Counted from the first letter of the stretch, positions 11,628 through 23,087 are shown. The stretch: DNA of 64,000 nucleotides from Heligmosomoides polygyrus polygyrus (GCA_947396885.1 OX377203.1:4278001-4342000), one strand, 5' to 3'. A program made the numbers and translations. The notes: generated from the letters alone by a model not told the origin.

Positions 11628-12029
11628 CCAGAAGAACCCCTGGTTCTCACGCTGATCTCCCGTCTACAGATGTTTGCTGTAAACCATCTCGTGCCTTTGC
11701 CGGCGAGCGTTTTGGCTACTTGTTGTTTCCTCGTTTGTTTGCAGCCACCTTTTTGGGCAGCGCTGTGAATGTTGGTTTCTAGGTTCATATGGGGTATTCT
11801 ATTGTATTTTTTGGATTGCGAAAGGTTGCATGGATCCACTGAGCTCCCACTAAAGCCTAATGTCAGCGGTGTGACTCATCAGTTATTCTTGATACGAAAT
11901 TGGAACCTATCCGAGTGTGGGAGAGGGGCACTCCACTCTTTCTGTTTGACAGGAGCTAAAATATTAAAAAGAAATATGATTTAATGGAGGTGACAGATGG
12001 ACTTCCATATTAGGAGATCCTTCTTTGTA

Positions 12030-13305
12030 TTAGGTTGTAACGAAATAAATGGCACTGAACCACTGTAAATTTAAACAGTTAGTATCTCGGCTTGTAGGCA
12101 AGTTTATTAATCGAAATAAAAACCTTCTGATTCTACACATCTTTGCCAGCGTGACACAAGCTTTTTTATCCCAGTAGCATAAAAATCAGAAGTTCTGGAA
12201 TTGGCGAAATCTTCGAAGGCACTTTCGGCATCCTGTTGGTATTTGAAAATTTTCCCTACCAAGAAGTCGCCAAGATGCTTGAAGAAATGGTAGTCTGTTG
12301 GGGAAAGGTCGGGAGAAAACGGAGGATGTGGTAGAGTTTCAATGCTCAGCTCATTCAATTTCTGCAACGTCATTCGTGCTACATGGGGACGAGCATTGTC
12401 GTGCAGAAGGAGAACTCGCCTTCGGTTTACCAAGTCCGGCCGGATATCCTTCAACTTTTTCATCATTTCTTCAATTTCGATGCAGTACTTCTCTGCCGTG
12501 ATGGATTCACCGGGATGGAGGAAGCTGTGGTGAATAATTCCCAGCGAACACCACCATACTGTCACCATTACTTTCTTTTGGTGCAATTCCGGCTTCGCAA
12601 AAACCTTGGGGCTCTCATCGCTGTCCACCCACTGTGCCGATCGTCACCTGTTGTCGTACATTATCCATTTCTCGTCACAGGTTACGATGCGATCAAGGAA
12701 TGGGTCCGTTTCGTTCCGTAGAAGCAGTGCGGACGAGATCTCATATCGTCGGTTTCTTCGCTCCTCAGACAGCTCGTGAGGCACCCATCTTTCCAGCTTT
12801 TTGGTCTTTCCAATTTCCTTCAGACGCCAGGCAGCTGTGTTGTGACTGACGCAAAGAACCTTCGCTATCTCCCTGGTACCTTTGTGTGGATCCTCCTCTA
12901 CCAGAGCTCTCAGCTTGTCCTCATCAACATCACTATGCCTCCCACGACCTTCATGTTCTTCCAAGCTCTCATCTCCATTCCGGAACTTCTGATACCAACG
13001 ATACGCCGTCCGAATTGTGGAACATCCTTGACCGAATGCGGCGTTGATCTTCTCGTCCGCCTCCTTAGCTGTAGTGCCCAGCTTGAATTCATACAAGTAA
13101 ATGCCTCGGATTACACTTTTGTCCAAAAAAGTCAATAAAACTCTAAAGTTTTCCCACTTTTCATAGAAAATTTGGTACTCACCGGTAGAGCAAAGTTTGC
13201 GGTTCTAAATGATATGCCACATGTTACGGTTTGTTCTTGATCAAACGCGTAAAGACGCGCCAAAAAATGGCGCGAGCCAGTGCCATTTAATTCGTTACAA
13301 CCTAA
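12030..13305 (-). mobile_element. Complete mariner element, 1276 bp
   Basis: TA at 12028-12029 and 13306-13307 flank terminal inverted repeats of about 28 bp (TTAGGTTGTAACGAA... and ...TTCGTTACAACCTAA). This is the standard size and target site for a mariner. The closest relative in the window is at 34021-35301. Confidence 0.93.
12107..13138 (-). pseudogene. Mariner transposase with one in-frame stop
   Basis: This is a cut-and-paste DNA transposase with an N-terminal paired HTH and a C-terminal D,D34D catalytic domain. It starts at 13135 (MTFLDKSVIRGIYLYE) and is collinear to the stop at 12107, about 343 codons, the usual mariner length. The WVPHEL linker, the first catalytic Asp in VTCDEKW, the second in LLHDNARPH and the third in LSPTDYH (34 residues between the last two) are all present. 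A TGA at 12644-12646, just after CDEKWIMYDNR, interrupts the frame, and the same frame continues beyond it. The sister copy has CGA at that codon, so a single C-to-T change explains the loss. Otherwise it is remarkably intact, which suggests a recent insertion. Confidence 0.9.
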
Positions 13306-13934
13306 TAGTTTTCAGGCCGGGCGATTCCACATTGTTTGTGTTTGTTTCGTTTTCCTAGCGGTGCCCCCCCCCCCACCTCCTCCGACCAGTATAGATCCCA
13401 AGGGTGTACTCTCAAGAGCTCAGGAGTCTCTAGAAGTTAATACTTCTACTGTGGTCCCTCTGGAGATCTAGAGTTCTCACAGAGATTACCTTGTTACTGT
13501 GCATGAGCCGTTTATTGTTGACGGACCACTCCATTCATTTTCAGATGTCGTACGGTCAAATTCAGTATAATTCTTACTCCTTTTTCCATTACGACATTTC
13601 TGATGCTATCGTCAAGACTCTTATGGATCAGAGTTCGACTCCGCTTAGAGGTTAGGGAAGAGAGCAATATTTTCGTGAATCAATCGTTGCTGACAGAAGT
13701 TCAAGGAAGAAGTATCAGTTTGGTTCTGTTGAACGCTATTGGGTCAGTGCGGCAGTGTGGTAGATTTTCCATTCGATCAAGCAGCGCTTAGAGCAACTAG
13801 CAGGAGATATGGTATCAAATTTTGCTCGGAAAATTGCCAATTTGTCCAATTTGATCTGAGAAGTGCCCAATTTGACTTGAAAAGTATCCAATTCGACGCG
13901 AAAATTGTATATATGAATGTTACGTGCGATCAAA

Positions 13935-14035
13935 CACCACCGGTGGTATTTGGCGTTACATCGTGTTTGGAAAGCAGAGGGTGTGGGTCGAGTCCTGCGT
14001 GGCGCAAAAAGTTTGATCGGAACTAGCCATCCATC
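13935..14035 (+). repeat. tRNA-like repeat fragment
   Basis: GGAAAGCAGAGGGTGTGGGT followed by TCGAGTCCTGCGTGGCGCAA matches the 3' half of the tRNA-like unit at 35463-35640, including the trailing AAAGTTTGATCG-AACTAG. It is a solitary diverged copy of that SINE. A further remnant with GAATGCATGGCGCATGC lies near 14110. Confidence 0.55.
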
Positions 14036-14251
14036 TAACAGCCTATAGTCATTGGGCTGTCCAACGGTGCTGGTTTGAGCATCAAGCTATGGGTTTGTGC
14101 GTAGAAATAGAATGCATGGCGCATGCTTCCGACTGTATTTCAATAGCTTCCATCTAGCCGTGTTGGAAGATCCATGTCTCTCGTATAGAGGTGTTGTAGC
14201 GCTTAGAGGATGCCCTTGACAAGAGTCTTGGAGGAATTCTGGGCTTAGCTG

Positions 14252-14423
14252 AGGGCCTGTTCACACTTCGCGACAGCAGCGACAAGAGCAACGAGAGCGT
14301 AGCGCGCGGAAGTGTGAACAGGCGACAGCAGCGACTGGAGCGACTGAAGCGACAGCGCCGGCGCTCGGGTATGAATACTTTTCGGCGGCGTGCGCTCGCT
14401 TTTAATCAATATGCATGTTTTAG
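14252..14423. mobile_element. Harbinger-like MITE, right end lost
   Basis: It begins GGGCCTGTTCACACTTCGCG and runs through GCGACAGCAGCGACTGGAGC to the internal TTTTAATCAATATGCATGTT, which also occurs inside the copies at 5973 and 62195. The expected mirrored terminus is missing. Confidence 0.6.
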
Positions 14424-15654
14424 GATTAGACAGAACGGGTCGGCATGGCGTTGTAGCTGACCTTCTTGAGCAGTAGCTGCGACGTTTTTACCAGCGTTCC
14501 TAAGCCTTTCCTGTCCTAATCTCCCAGAAGCCCCGAAACGCTCTGTTCAGGACGTCACCTCGCCGCAATCGAATGTTCATTAGCATGCTCGTCCAGCTGG
14601 GCCCCTCCACGGCGGTGCTATCCAGGATCGCTCAGCGCTTCGTTTCGTCTATGGTCGTCCGGCTCTTCGTTTCCTATGAGTGCTTCAGTTTCATGGTGAA
14701 AAGACTCATTAGTAGGGTAGCAAGTGACCACACAGGGGATCAGAAACGTCCATTGGCAACTGATTTCCCACTGGACTGTCATCTTAATTCCCACCAGTCG
14801 CCGCTGGACGTTCAGCGGCATGTATCAGCCATTGATATTAGTCCTGTGGTGGTTTGTGTGCTTAGGGCGGTTGTCTGCAACAGCCGTAGCACACGAAGCT
14901 CTGCTGTCCTCCACTCTCCGTTCCGATCGATGCCCCTACACTTCGTGCGACTTTGGTAATCAACATCTCCACCCTAGTCATTTCCTCCTTTTCTAGTGAA
15001 GGGCTTTCCGACCCGATGGGAGACCATCTGCCGTGGGTGCCAGAAGCTATTCTGAGCCTGATTGCCTTCGAGAGCGGGTGTACTTTGCTCGTAAAATGCC
15101 TCGCTGGACGTTTTTTTCCTCAGTGGATTGACGTCAGACGACGACGACGACTGAGACGTCTAATTCTCTTATAGCTAGCTGAGATGGCTGGAAGCGTTCA
15201 TTGTTCTTGTCTGATGAGCTTGAAGCCTTCCGTTTGGATATGGTTGCTATTACAGCTGGGGCACAGTTAGCGCTGTCGGGCAAGGTATCGACGTCCGAAT
15301 GACCGAATGCATTCCGAGCCGAGTACCTTATTCGAGTTCGGCTGCAGGTGTCGCTATTTTCTTCAAGCTGCCCATCGAGAATTCCTATCCGTAGGATTGT
15401 CATGCCTTTTTATGCTTCGTGTTTTTCTCTCCGACCCAGTGGAAGTGTTCGCGTGCTGTCACATAAAACTGGAATGTGTGGGTGATCGATCATCTAGCCT
15501 TCGAGATAGATTTCCCTGCCTTTGAATTCAGCGGCCGGGTTTTAGAGTCCGCAATCTGGCCCATTTTGAAGGTAGCGATTTGAAGGGTGCCTCCAGAGTG
15601 CAAGCACTCTGAGCTGCTTGAACCCTAGTGTCATTAAGGTGTGCAGGATTAATG
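14424..15654. other. Unassigned
   Basis: Overlapping open frames of up to 128 codons (14573-14959 +) show no recognisable domain, no good splice context and no conserved composition. I do not support a gene here. Confidence 0.3.
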
Positions 15655-15806
15655 GTAAGTAAACAGTTCGCCACCAGATTCATCAGCCGCTTGCCGCCTT
15701 CTAACGGTGAAAATACCGCCAAACTGATGCTATGTAATGAATGTCATATCAGGGGCTTTGGAGGTATTTTCACCGATAAGTGGTTGATGAATCTGACCAC
15801 TGAATG
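15655..15806. mobile_element. Hairpin MITE, 'TTCATCAACCGC' family
   Basis: CCAGATTCATCAGCCGCTTG is followed by GCCTTCTAACGGTGAAAATA. The right arm GGTATTTTCACCGATAAGTG continues to TTGATGAATCTG. The right arm lacks part of the GGGCGGTAAGC segment. Confidence 0.65.
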
Positions 15807-15934
15807 ACCAGTTTCCAATTGCTGCCCCCCGTGAAGCTCACATAGCTGTACTCTGACTGAGACATCTTATATTAGGTTGGAAAAAAGTCTTTTCATTTTT
15901 TTTCAAAGATTTATTACTTCACAACTACAAAGTC

Positions 15935-17304
15935 GAATCAGTTGAGATAATCTCCACTTTGTTCCACTGCATTTTTTCAAAAACTGGGTAATTTTTCAAT
16001 TCCTCTCGATTAAAAGACTGCAGTTCTGGAGTCGAACCATTGATGAATCCAATTTTTGAGGTCTTCGTTCGTTTCAAAACAGTTCTCTCCAATTTCTTGC
16101 TTGAGAACACGAAAGAGATGGTAGTTGGTATGGGCGAGGTCAGGGCTATACGGTGGATGTGGCATTACCTCCCAGCCCAGCTCCTTTATTATTCCTCTTG
16201 TGAGTTCTGCAACATGTGGTTTTGCATTGTCATGCAGGGTCACCACAGCAAGTGTCTCTCCACTTCTGAGAGTTTCCCAGTAAATCACTCCTCTGATACC
16301 CCACCAAACACTAAAGAGAATCATCCTTTTCGTGTTTTTCTTCGGAAGTTTGCAAACAGAAGCCGGGACTGATCGCCTGTCATAATCTGCGGTAGAAGCG
16401 ATTTTCGGTTCTATCCTAGTCCGGGGGGGCACATAACTAAAAAGTAGGTAACAAAATGAATTGAGACTTACCGAGCGGCTGTCAGGGAACGAAATGGAAT
16501 CTATAATAGACCAAAAACGAGCAAGCAAACAAAAAATCGCCGCAGTTTACAACCGGCTCGGCGGGCAAAGAGCGACGGAATGTAGGCATACCGCGTGCTG
16601 ACATGTTATAACCAGGATCTAACATGGTGAGAAGGGCGCATGAAGCCGCACGCCGCGTGCTTACCGCCGCCTGACATGTTATAACCAGGATCTAACATGG
16701 TGAGGAGGGCACACAACTTTGCCTACTTACAAGCGCAACAAATGTAATTTTTTTTTGTTTTTTTCTCTGTAACTTTTCTTGTTTAGGTCCCATGTTGTTC
16801 TGTAGAGGCCGCTAGGTAAGTCTCATGTGGATTTGTTACATATAATACTTTTTAGTTATGTGGCTCCCCCGACTAGGATAGATCCTGATTTTCTTTCGTA
16901 TCTGGACAGAAGAGAAGCAGCGATGGAGAGCCGTTGACCTTCTGTGTCCGACAGGGCATGTGGAATCCAAGCCAAGATTCTTCAGATGGATTTCCACTAT
17001 CGTCTAAGACACTTCGAGCTTCTCTGCCAATTGACGTGTCCTCTGCCCACTATCGGTACGAAGAAGATGGAGTAGTTCAGTGTCGTCCAATTCAGTTGGC
17101 CTTCCTGACCTTGTTTTGTCCTCGAGTGGATAATCTCCCTTTAAAAACTTTCCGGACCATTTCCGGACCACTCATAACAGGTGCGATGAGTAACAGATCG
17201 CAAGCCATATCGTTAATTTGGTCGGCTGCCTGAAGTGCTGTAGAGCCTTTAATGAATTCATGAAGAATGACGTGCCGAAAATGGCCATAAGGTAGATCTG
17301 GCAT
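15935..17304 (-). pseudogene. Mariner transposase pseudogene
   Basis: The N-terminal part (17304-17092) contains HFRHVILHEFIKGSTALQAA, the first HTH of mariner transposases. The C-terminal part (16390-16010) contains WWGIRGVIYWE, LHDNAKPHVAELT and HPPYSPDLAHTNYH. The third catalytic Asp of the D,D34D triad is Asn (LAHTNYH). Frames are broken by the inserted element and by frameshifts, and the segment with the first catalytic Asp is not recoverable. It cannot encode a working transposase. Confidence 0.8.
16407..16885. mobile_element. Non-autonomous transposon with 8-bp target duplication (copy 1)
   Basis: It is flanked by CGATTTTC (16399-16406) and TGATTTTC (16886-16893), 7 of 8 matching. Ends GGTTCTATCCTAGTCCGGGG and CCCCGACTAGGATAGATCC are inverted. 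The interior has two direct copies of TGACATGTTATAACCAGGAT followed by CTAACATGGTGAGGAGGGC-like sequence. An 8-bp duplication fits the hAT superfamily. No coding capacity. Confidence 0.8.
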
Positions 17305-17496
17305 TGAGTCCGAAGATTGGATGGATAACGAAATACAAGAAGGGTCTTGACCTGTGTCCGGGTGCGAACGATGGACAAGTGTGATAAGATTACGAAATCA
17401 GCTATCAGTAGTGGCTAGTGTGTTTACAATAAGAACGGGAAAAAAACTTTTCGAAGTGTGAAGAGATTTTTTCCCACCTAATATTTGAGCTACATA

Positions 17497-18380
17497 CCAG
17501 GCTGTGCAATAATTCTTGTCCGAAAATTTTACCATTTTTAATTTTTTCAACTTTATTGAAAAACAAGTCTAATCAACAATATAATCACCACAGTTATCCA
17601 CAACAGTGGCCCATCGATTGGGCAGGTCGCCGATGCCCTTCGCCCAGAACTCCGGGGCCTGCGACTCGAAGAAGTCCGTGATGTCGGATTTGAGGTTGTC
17701 GTAGTTGGTGAATTTTCTTCCGGCCAAATGGTGCTTCAGCGGGCGGAACAAGTGGTAGTCGGAGGGGGCGAGGTCCGGAGAATACGGCGGATGGGCAACC
17801 GTCTCCCAGCCGAGCGTCGCCAACTTCTGCTGGGTCTCCTTCGCCACGTGGGGGCGCGCGTTGTCGTGCAGCAGGTGGACCGAGGCCCGTCGGGGACGCT
17901 TTTCTCGGATGGCGGCGGCAGTTTCTCGAGCTGATCGGTGTAGATGGAGGCGGCGACCGTCCTGCCTTGCGGGAGCAGCTCGAAGTACAGCATGCCCTTG
18001 GCGTCCCACCAGCAGCAGAGCATGATCTTCAGCGGGTACAGGTCGGCTTTCGGCGTCGTCGGCGGCTCTCCTCCGCGCGGGATCCAGACGGCACGGCGGG
18101 CGACGTTGTCGTAGAGGACCCATCTCTCATCCCCAGTGACCAGGTCCTCGGAAACTCCTTGCGATGCGGACGACACTCGTAGAACACGAACGTACGAATT
18201 CGACCTTGGTCCATTTTAGCTTGTACTGGTAGCTAGACGCGGCGACTGCGCCTTATACCCCTAGCGTGGAACTCTGGAGAACCTTCTCGAAGGTTTTTAC
18301 ACTTGCCTGATATTATAACACTTCTAAGGAAAATTATAGAATTTCGAAAATTTTCGGACAGGAATCATTGGACAGCCTGG
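17497..18380 (-). mobile_element. Internally deleted GC-rich mariner, 884 bp
   Basis: TA at 17495-17496 and 18381-18382 flank ends CCAGGCTGTGCAATAATTCT and CCTGTCCGAAAAT-type inverted repeats (right end ATCATTGGACAGCCTGG). The coding interior is far more GC-rich than its surroundings and than the other mariners here. Confidence 0.88.
17569..18214 (-). pseudogene. Mariner transposase lacking its DNA-binding domain
   Basis: It begins at 18214 with MDQGRIRTFVFYEC, a normal mariner N-terminus. Within about 15 residues it jumps to VTGDERWVLYDN, the first catalytic block, so roughly 120 residues of the HTH region are deleted. LLHDNARPHVAKETQQ and HPPYSPDLAPSDYH give the second and third Asp at D34D spacing, and the frame ends at 17569. 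Reading the three blocks requires at least two frame changes (near 18150 and near 17930). The catalytic residues survive but the protein is dead. The strong GC bias suggests a different source or age from the other families. Confidence 0.85.
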
Positions 18381-18382
18381 TA

Positions 18383-19130
18383 CTAATTTATTAGGTCGCT
18401 TTCTTGGCTGTTTCTCCTCCTCCTTCATTCGTCTCTGCAAGCGTCATTCATGAAGTTCTGCAGCGTTTTGTAGTCTCTTTTTTGAACAGCTGCTCTGAAA
18501 TTGTGACCAGCTTCAGCTTGACGGTTAGTTTGTAGTAGGAGCTAACTCAAAATGTGGATCAAACGAGCGCGAAAACATTAATCAGGAAGCCCGTAAGGAT
18601 ACCCTTGATGCGTTCATTGCCTACCACGTTCAGTATGACCTCATCGGCGCCGTCTAACCGAATCGTAGGGGACGAACGAGTTTTCTCCGCGTATCGGCTG
18701 TGATGAATAGCCTGGATTCATTATACTTCGACTCCGTTCTAGTTAGATGAGATGCAACCATCTGATCAACAGTTTCAGCTGTCGTCAGGGCTGGTGAGTC
18801 CTTAGGAACCTGGTTATGAAAGCTTGGATGGAGCTTCTTGAACAGCATTCAATTCGAAAAGTTCCATATCCTGACAGTTTTATGGTTAAGATATGCCTTG
18901 TTCCACTATCTTGGCATGTAAATCAACAATGGAACAGTTGTGTTAAGATTGTGATTGAGACCTTATGCCGCCTACCTTATGCGTTTCGTCGTCACCATCT
19001 GCTTCAGAGCCTGTAAAAGACGTGGGGAGTTGGAGAAATTGCTCGTACGAGGATCATTTCAAGTCACAGCAGTTCCAAGAGCTATTTTAAGAATCAGGCT
19101 GAGCGCAAGTGCGAGTGAGACAACCCAGCT
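18383..19130. other. Unassigned
   Basis: No gene or shared repeat supported. Confidence 0.3.
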
Positions 19131-19134
19131 GACT

Positions 19135-19735
19135 TAATTGAAACAGCTGAAGGGCCGGAAAACAACTGACGGATGGAGACAGACGTCGATGAATGAGACT
19201 CTCTCTTCGGGTCACTTTCTCCCTGCGACCTTCTAGCTGGCGCTAGCTCGGGTATCAAGCCTACAGAGTTCGGGAAATCGAGCTGGCTCCTCCGGTTCAG
19301 CCACGTGCTCGTGCTTCGTATTGCTTTCGAGATTCTTGGTCGCGATGCTTGAACTCTCCATGGTCTTGCGCGCTGTGTCTTCACACTAGCAGGCCTAGAT
19401 CGCCATCGCCACCGTAGCGACTGCCGCGGCAGTGACGGTTCTTGTGTTTGAGTGAGGGATCACAGCATGCAAGACTTTGGAGACACAATGTATCGCGTTC
19501 AAGAATCCCGCAAGCAATAGGAATCATGAGCACGTGGCTGTGGCCTAAGTGCTGATTTTATATGCCGACCGCTGTGGGTTTGATCGCAGGGGCGCCAGCT
19601 AGAAGGTCGTAGAGAGATAGTAATCCCGAGAGAAAGTCTCGGTCATCGACGTCTGTCTCCATACGGCAGTTGTTTTCCAGCCTTTTGGCTGTTTCATCAA
19701 AGTCGGTTGAGTTGCCTCATTCGCGCTCGCCTTCG
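19135..19735. repeat. Inverted repeat of unknown family
   Basis: The segment at 19145-19230 (CCGGAAAACAACTG, GGAGACAGACGTCGATGA, CGACCTTCTAGCTGGCG) reappears reversed at 19600-19690 (CGCCAGCTAGAAGGTCG, TCATCGACGTCTGTCTCC, CAGTTGTTTTCCAG). About 370 bp of unpaired DNA lies between the arms. Confidence 0.6.
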
Positions 19736-19824
19736 GCCTCATTCTTCCATTAGCCTTGGAGCCGCTGTAGCCTGCAATAATCCCGGAACGAACAATCCCT
19801 CCAAAGCCCGTTGTCTTTCCAGAT

Positions 19825-19880
19825 TCTGAAGAAGGCGGCTATGCCGAGACGTCGGCTGAATAAAGTTTTGAGAAGAACCT
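19825..19880 (+). repeat. Single Penelope-type terminal motif
   Basis: TCTGAAGAAGGCGGCTATGC is followed by CGAGACGTCGGCTGAATAAAG. It has the same element order as downstream of the Penelope RT at 30.1 kb. Confidence 0.5.
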
Positions 19881-19911
19881 AAGCTTGCCGGCTCTATAAC
19901 AACAACCTGGA

Positions 19912-20043
19912 GTCGGATTCATCAACGACTTACATAACTTTAACAGAGAATTCACAGCGGAAAACTCAGATAACGCGACTTATCGTTCACCATATCGCTT
20001 GATAAGCCGCGTTATCTGAGTTTTCCGCTATGATTTCTCTGTT
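19912..20043. mobile_element. Hairpin MITE, 'TTCATCAACGACTTA' family
   Basis: GGATTCATCAACGACTTACA starts the left arm. GCGGAAAACTCAGATAACGC is mirrored by GCGTTATCTGAGTTTTCCGC, around the centre TTATCGTTCACCATATCGCT. The right arm stops at CTCTGTTAA, where a piggyBac-like end begins. Confidence 0.7.
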
Positions 20044-20215
20044 AACACATTGACGACAATATGAGCCACCGGTGGCTCATAACTTTTCGCGCTATTTTTT
20101 GTACTCCTGCCGTCGGTTTTTTTTATAAATCTTTTCTCTGTTTCCTAATTAATTGTGATAGGAGAATGTCCAGCAGGAATAAGCAAGAAAATTGTGTTTA
20201 AGCTCGCCAACTGTC
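20040..20215 (+). mobile_element. piggyBac-like MITE end
   Basis: It starts at TTAA with TTAACACATTGACGACAATA followed by the perfect palindrome GAGCCACCGGTGGCTC. Downstream TGTGATAGGAGAATGTCCAG and GGAATAAGCAAGAAAA match the element at 55424-56170. The TTAA lies at the broken edge of the preceding MITE, suggesting the MITE was the target. No opposite end found. Confidence 0.6.
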
Positions 20216-21105
20216 AGCGAATTTCAGCGTCAGTTGACCGAAAGCTTCTCTGTCGGTCCGCCTACCTTTTCCTGATCTCATATGTCTCTGAGTCTGTTTG
20301 CTGACAGTGTTCGATGAGCGTCTAGGTCCCTGTCAATCTGTCGCCTCATAGTTTCACCGGACTTTAGCTCCGTTCCTCGACAAGTGTTGGTTCATGTTTC
20401 ATGCTTGGTAGGCATTGTTCTGCAGTTATAGCACAGTCTGCAGAATTTCAATCACTCGTAGGGTCCACAGTAATGACCTAGATGAGCAGGACCTTTCAGG
20501 AGTCTCACCCATTTTGTCTCCGTTCCGTAATTTTTCAGTCAAATCTAGCGTAGTGTGTTGTTTTTGAGGCGGATTCTCTCGTAATGCCTTGTTTTTGGGC
20601 CTCATTGCACCGCACTGGACAAATATGTAACTGAACCGATAACGACGGCAGCAATCTCGTCTCGGTTGCCGGCGACACTTTCGCTCCGCTGAGCACGACA
20701 GTTTCACTTCAGAGTTTCACTTCTAGCGGTCATTAAAAAGCCTAGATAGCTCCATAGCAGTGTTTTAATCGAAGAATATCAGTGCGGCCGTTTCACCGTC
20801 TTCACGACAGGATGGGCGACTTTCAAATGAATCATTTTGAATTTTGACCACTTTCGAAATCAAAATGAACACATTCCAGTTGAAACGAACGGTCATTTAT
20901 TAAATACCAGCCTCTCGGCCGCACGGACGGCTTTTTGACGGCTTCGCCGTGGCAATAACTTCTAATCATCAATTGTAGCTGACACCTTTGTCATGGTTTC
21001 TTCAGGAAGAACATCTTAACTACGTCGATTAGGGCAAGTTATAAAAAAGCGAAAAAATGGACGACATCCACAAAAACGCTTAATTGCCCAATATCGATTG
21101 ATGGC
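20216..21105. other. Mostly unassigned; one palindrome-family fragment
   Basis: The stretch 20740-20900 (TAGCTCCATAGCAGTGTTTT, CCGTCTTCACGACAGG, TTTCAAATGAA) resembles the arms of the palindromes at 49715-51575 and 56380-56795. The rest shows nothing recognisable. Confidence 0.4.
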
Positions 21106-21109
21106 GATT

Positions 21110-21445
21110 GACAGTTCAAAAACGAACTTCAAATTCGTGTTCAGCGACCTCGATTACCCCTAGGGGTAAAGTTTCGTTCCGCTCGAACGCCATCCTCAAA
21201 AATCGATAATATCGATCGATATCGATTGGTCAACTTCAGATTCGTGTTCAGCGACCTCGATTACTCCAGGTCTAAAGTTTCGTGCCGCTTGAACGTTATC
21301 TTCAAAATTCGATAATATCGATCGATATCGATTGGTCGACTTCAGATTCGTGTTCAGCGACCTCGATTACCCCCAGGGCTAAAGTTTCGTGCCGCTTGAA
21401 CGTCATCCTTAAAAAATCGATAATATCGACCGATATCGATTGCCT
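21110..21445 (+). repeat. Tandem repeat, ~104-bp unit, 3 copies
   Basis: TTCGTGTTCAGCGACCTCGA recurs at about 21138, 21242 and 21345. Each is followed by a TAAAGTTTCG segment and AATCGATAATATCGATCGAT. A related single unit lies at about 40038-40130 in intron 1. The units are dense in the self-complementary ATCGAT word. Confidence 0.8.
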
Positions 21446-21479
21446 CCAGAAACCCCTCCCGTCGATGATCATCTAAATG

Positions 21480-21640
21480 CCCAGGCACGGTTGCCGACGT
21501 GTTCGGCACATCTACGGCTCGCCAGGCACGGTTGCTGACGTGTTTGGCACGTCTACGGCTCGCCATGCATGGTTGCCGACGTGTTCGGCACGTCTCCGGC
21601 TCGCCATCACGGTTGCCGACGTGTTCGGCTGCCGCTCCCC
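21480..21640 (+). repeat. Minisatellite, ~41-bp unit, 4 copies
   Basis: CGGTTGCCGACGTGTTCGGC followed by ACRTCTACGGCTCGCCA repeats four times; the last unit is truncated. The related phrase CGTCTTCGGCACGTCTAC occurs near 39825. A short CA-rich microsatellite follows at 21660-21685. Confidence 0.8.
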
Positions 21641-21837
21641 GACTCAAGTGTGACGGAAACACGCACACACACATACACACACACTTGCTCCTTTATATAT
21701 AGTAGGATTTAAAAATTATTTTTAACAGCCTTTCAGACTCATTCGCATACTATTGCAAAGTGTCATAATAGCATTGGAATTTTTTTCCAAAGAATATGAA
21801 AGGCTGCTGAAAATAATCCTCCTATATAATTTCTGAT

Positions 21838-23087
21838 AATACAGGGCCTACAAAAAATGTATACACTGTTTGAAAGGTGATAATTTTGCTCACAGTAAAG
21901 ATACTGAAGAAGTTAAAAGCTCGTATGAAAACTTGGGAAAATAGAAATTTTCTGACATATGCGCGGCTTGGAATGCGCCATGCACTCGTCTGAAAGTTTG
22001 CATTTTACACTCGATTGATTGTGTTTTGATTGAATCCTTGTTATAATTATAATTCCTCCACAAAGTGGCCATTTCGATTGATTTGTGCTTCTTTTAGGGT
22101 TTAAAACTTAAAAACACACTATGTTTTACGGAAAATGCAGGGTATCCTCAGAAAATGCGGGTAGTGTTTGAAACGTTCTAACTTTACTGCTTTGTGAAGC
22201 TTTCGAAGACGTTTGAGACTCATATGAAAGCGCTGGCTAACGAAATTACTGCGGCGTGCAAATAGTCAAGATTGCGCCATGCTCCCGTCGGAAACCTTGC
22301 CTTTCAGACTCGATTGATGTGCATGCGCTGAATGCCTGTTACAATCCTGTTGCTACTTGGCAGTGCTGTGCTTCTTTTAATATTTACAACTAGAAAAAAA
22401 CGTGAAAGACACGTGTCATGTGGGTTTATTGATCGTACGATTTAAATGTGGGCAGCAGCCCCATTTTACATGACGCACTCTGTGCTCAAGCTGAATGGAG
22501 AGGTTAATCGGCATAATTGCAGCTACTGGGCGACGCATAGCGTTAAAAGAAGCACAGCACAGGTTAAAGTGGCCAAGTAGTAACAAGATTATAACAGGCA
22601 TTCAGCCCATGCATAAATCAATCGAGTCCGAAATGCAAGGTTTTAGGCGAGCGCATGGCACAATCTCGCCTACTTGCTCGCTTCAGAAATCTCTTTACCC
22701 TGCGCTTTCGTAAGATTCTCAAACATCTTCAAAAGAGCATCTTCACTAAGAGCAATGTTAGAACGTTTCCAACAGTACCTGCATTTTTGGGATACCCTGC
22801 ATTTTTCGCAAACCATAGTGTGTTTTTAAGTTTTAAACCCTAAAAGAAGCACAAGTCAGTCGAAACGGCCACTTTGTGGAGAAATTATAGCATGTATTCA
22901 AGCGAAATCAATCGAGTGTAAAATGCAAAATTTCAGACGAGTGCATGGCGCATTCCATACCGCTTACATGTCAGAAAATTTCTATTTTCTTAAGCATTCA
23001 TATGAGCCCTTCTTCAGAACCTTTACAACGAGCAAAGTTATCAGCTTTCAAACAGTGTATACATTTTTTGAAACACCGTGTATAATA
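21838..23087. mobile_element. 1.25-kb palindromic element (copy 1)
   Basis: The ends ATGTATACACTGTTTGAAAG (left) and CTTTCAAACAGTGTATACAT (right) are inverted. Arms pair through CATTTTACACTCGATTGATT, TTTAAAACTTAAAAACACAC and their complements. No transposase frame. A second copy spans 59096-60826. A separate small hairpin, TAACAGCCTTTCAGACTCAT to TGAAAGGCTGCTGAAAATAA, lies just before it at 21705-21825. Confidence 0.75.

Larger units (their letters stand above)
10838..13915. mobile_element. Foldback-like element carrying nested MITE and mariner
   Basis: The left end (10845, TTTTCACGTCGAACTAGACA) and right end (about 13845-13912, GACTTGAAAAGTATCCAA units ending GACGCGAAAATTG) are in mirror orientation. 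A hairpin MITE (11486-11627) and a complete mariner (12030-13305) lie between. Joining these ends into one element is inference. The segment 11630-12029 and the DNA at 13306-13840 have no other supported feature besides a C-run near 13365. Confidence 0.4.
15872..17481 (-). mobile_element. Decayed mariner interrupted by another transposon
   Basis: TA at 15870-15871 and 17482-17483 flank ends TTAGGTTGGAAAAAAGTC and TTTTTTCCCACCTAA. The interior holds transposase remnants on the minus strand and a complete 479-bp hAT-like element (16407-16885). Without that insert it is about 1.12 kb, so internal sequence has also been deleted. Confidence 0.85.

Noticed and set aside
14573..14959. 128-codon open frame as a gene
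   Set aside because: No recognisable domain, overlapping open frames on both strands, no splice or promoter support.
21110..21640. CRISPR-like array
   Set aside because: Units are contiguous tandem repeats without unique spacers, and the genome is clearly eukaryotic.
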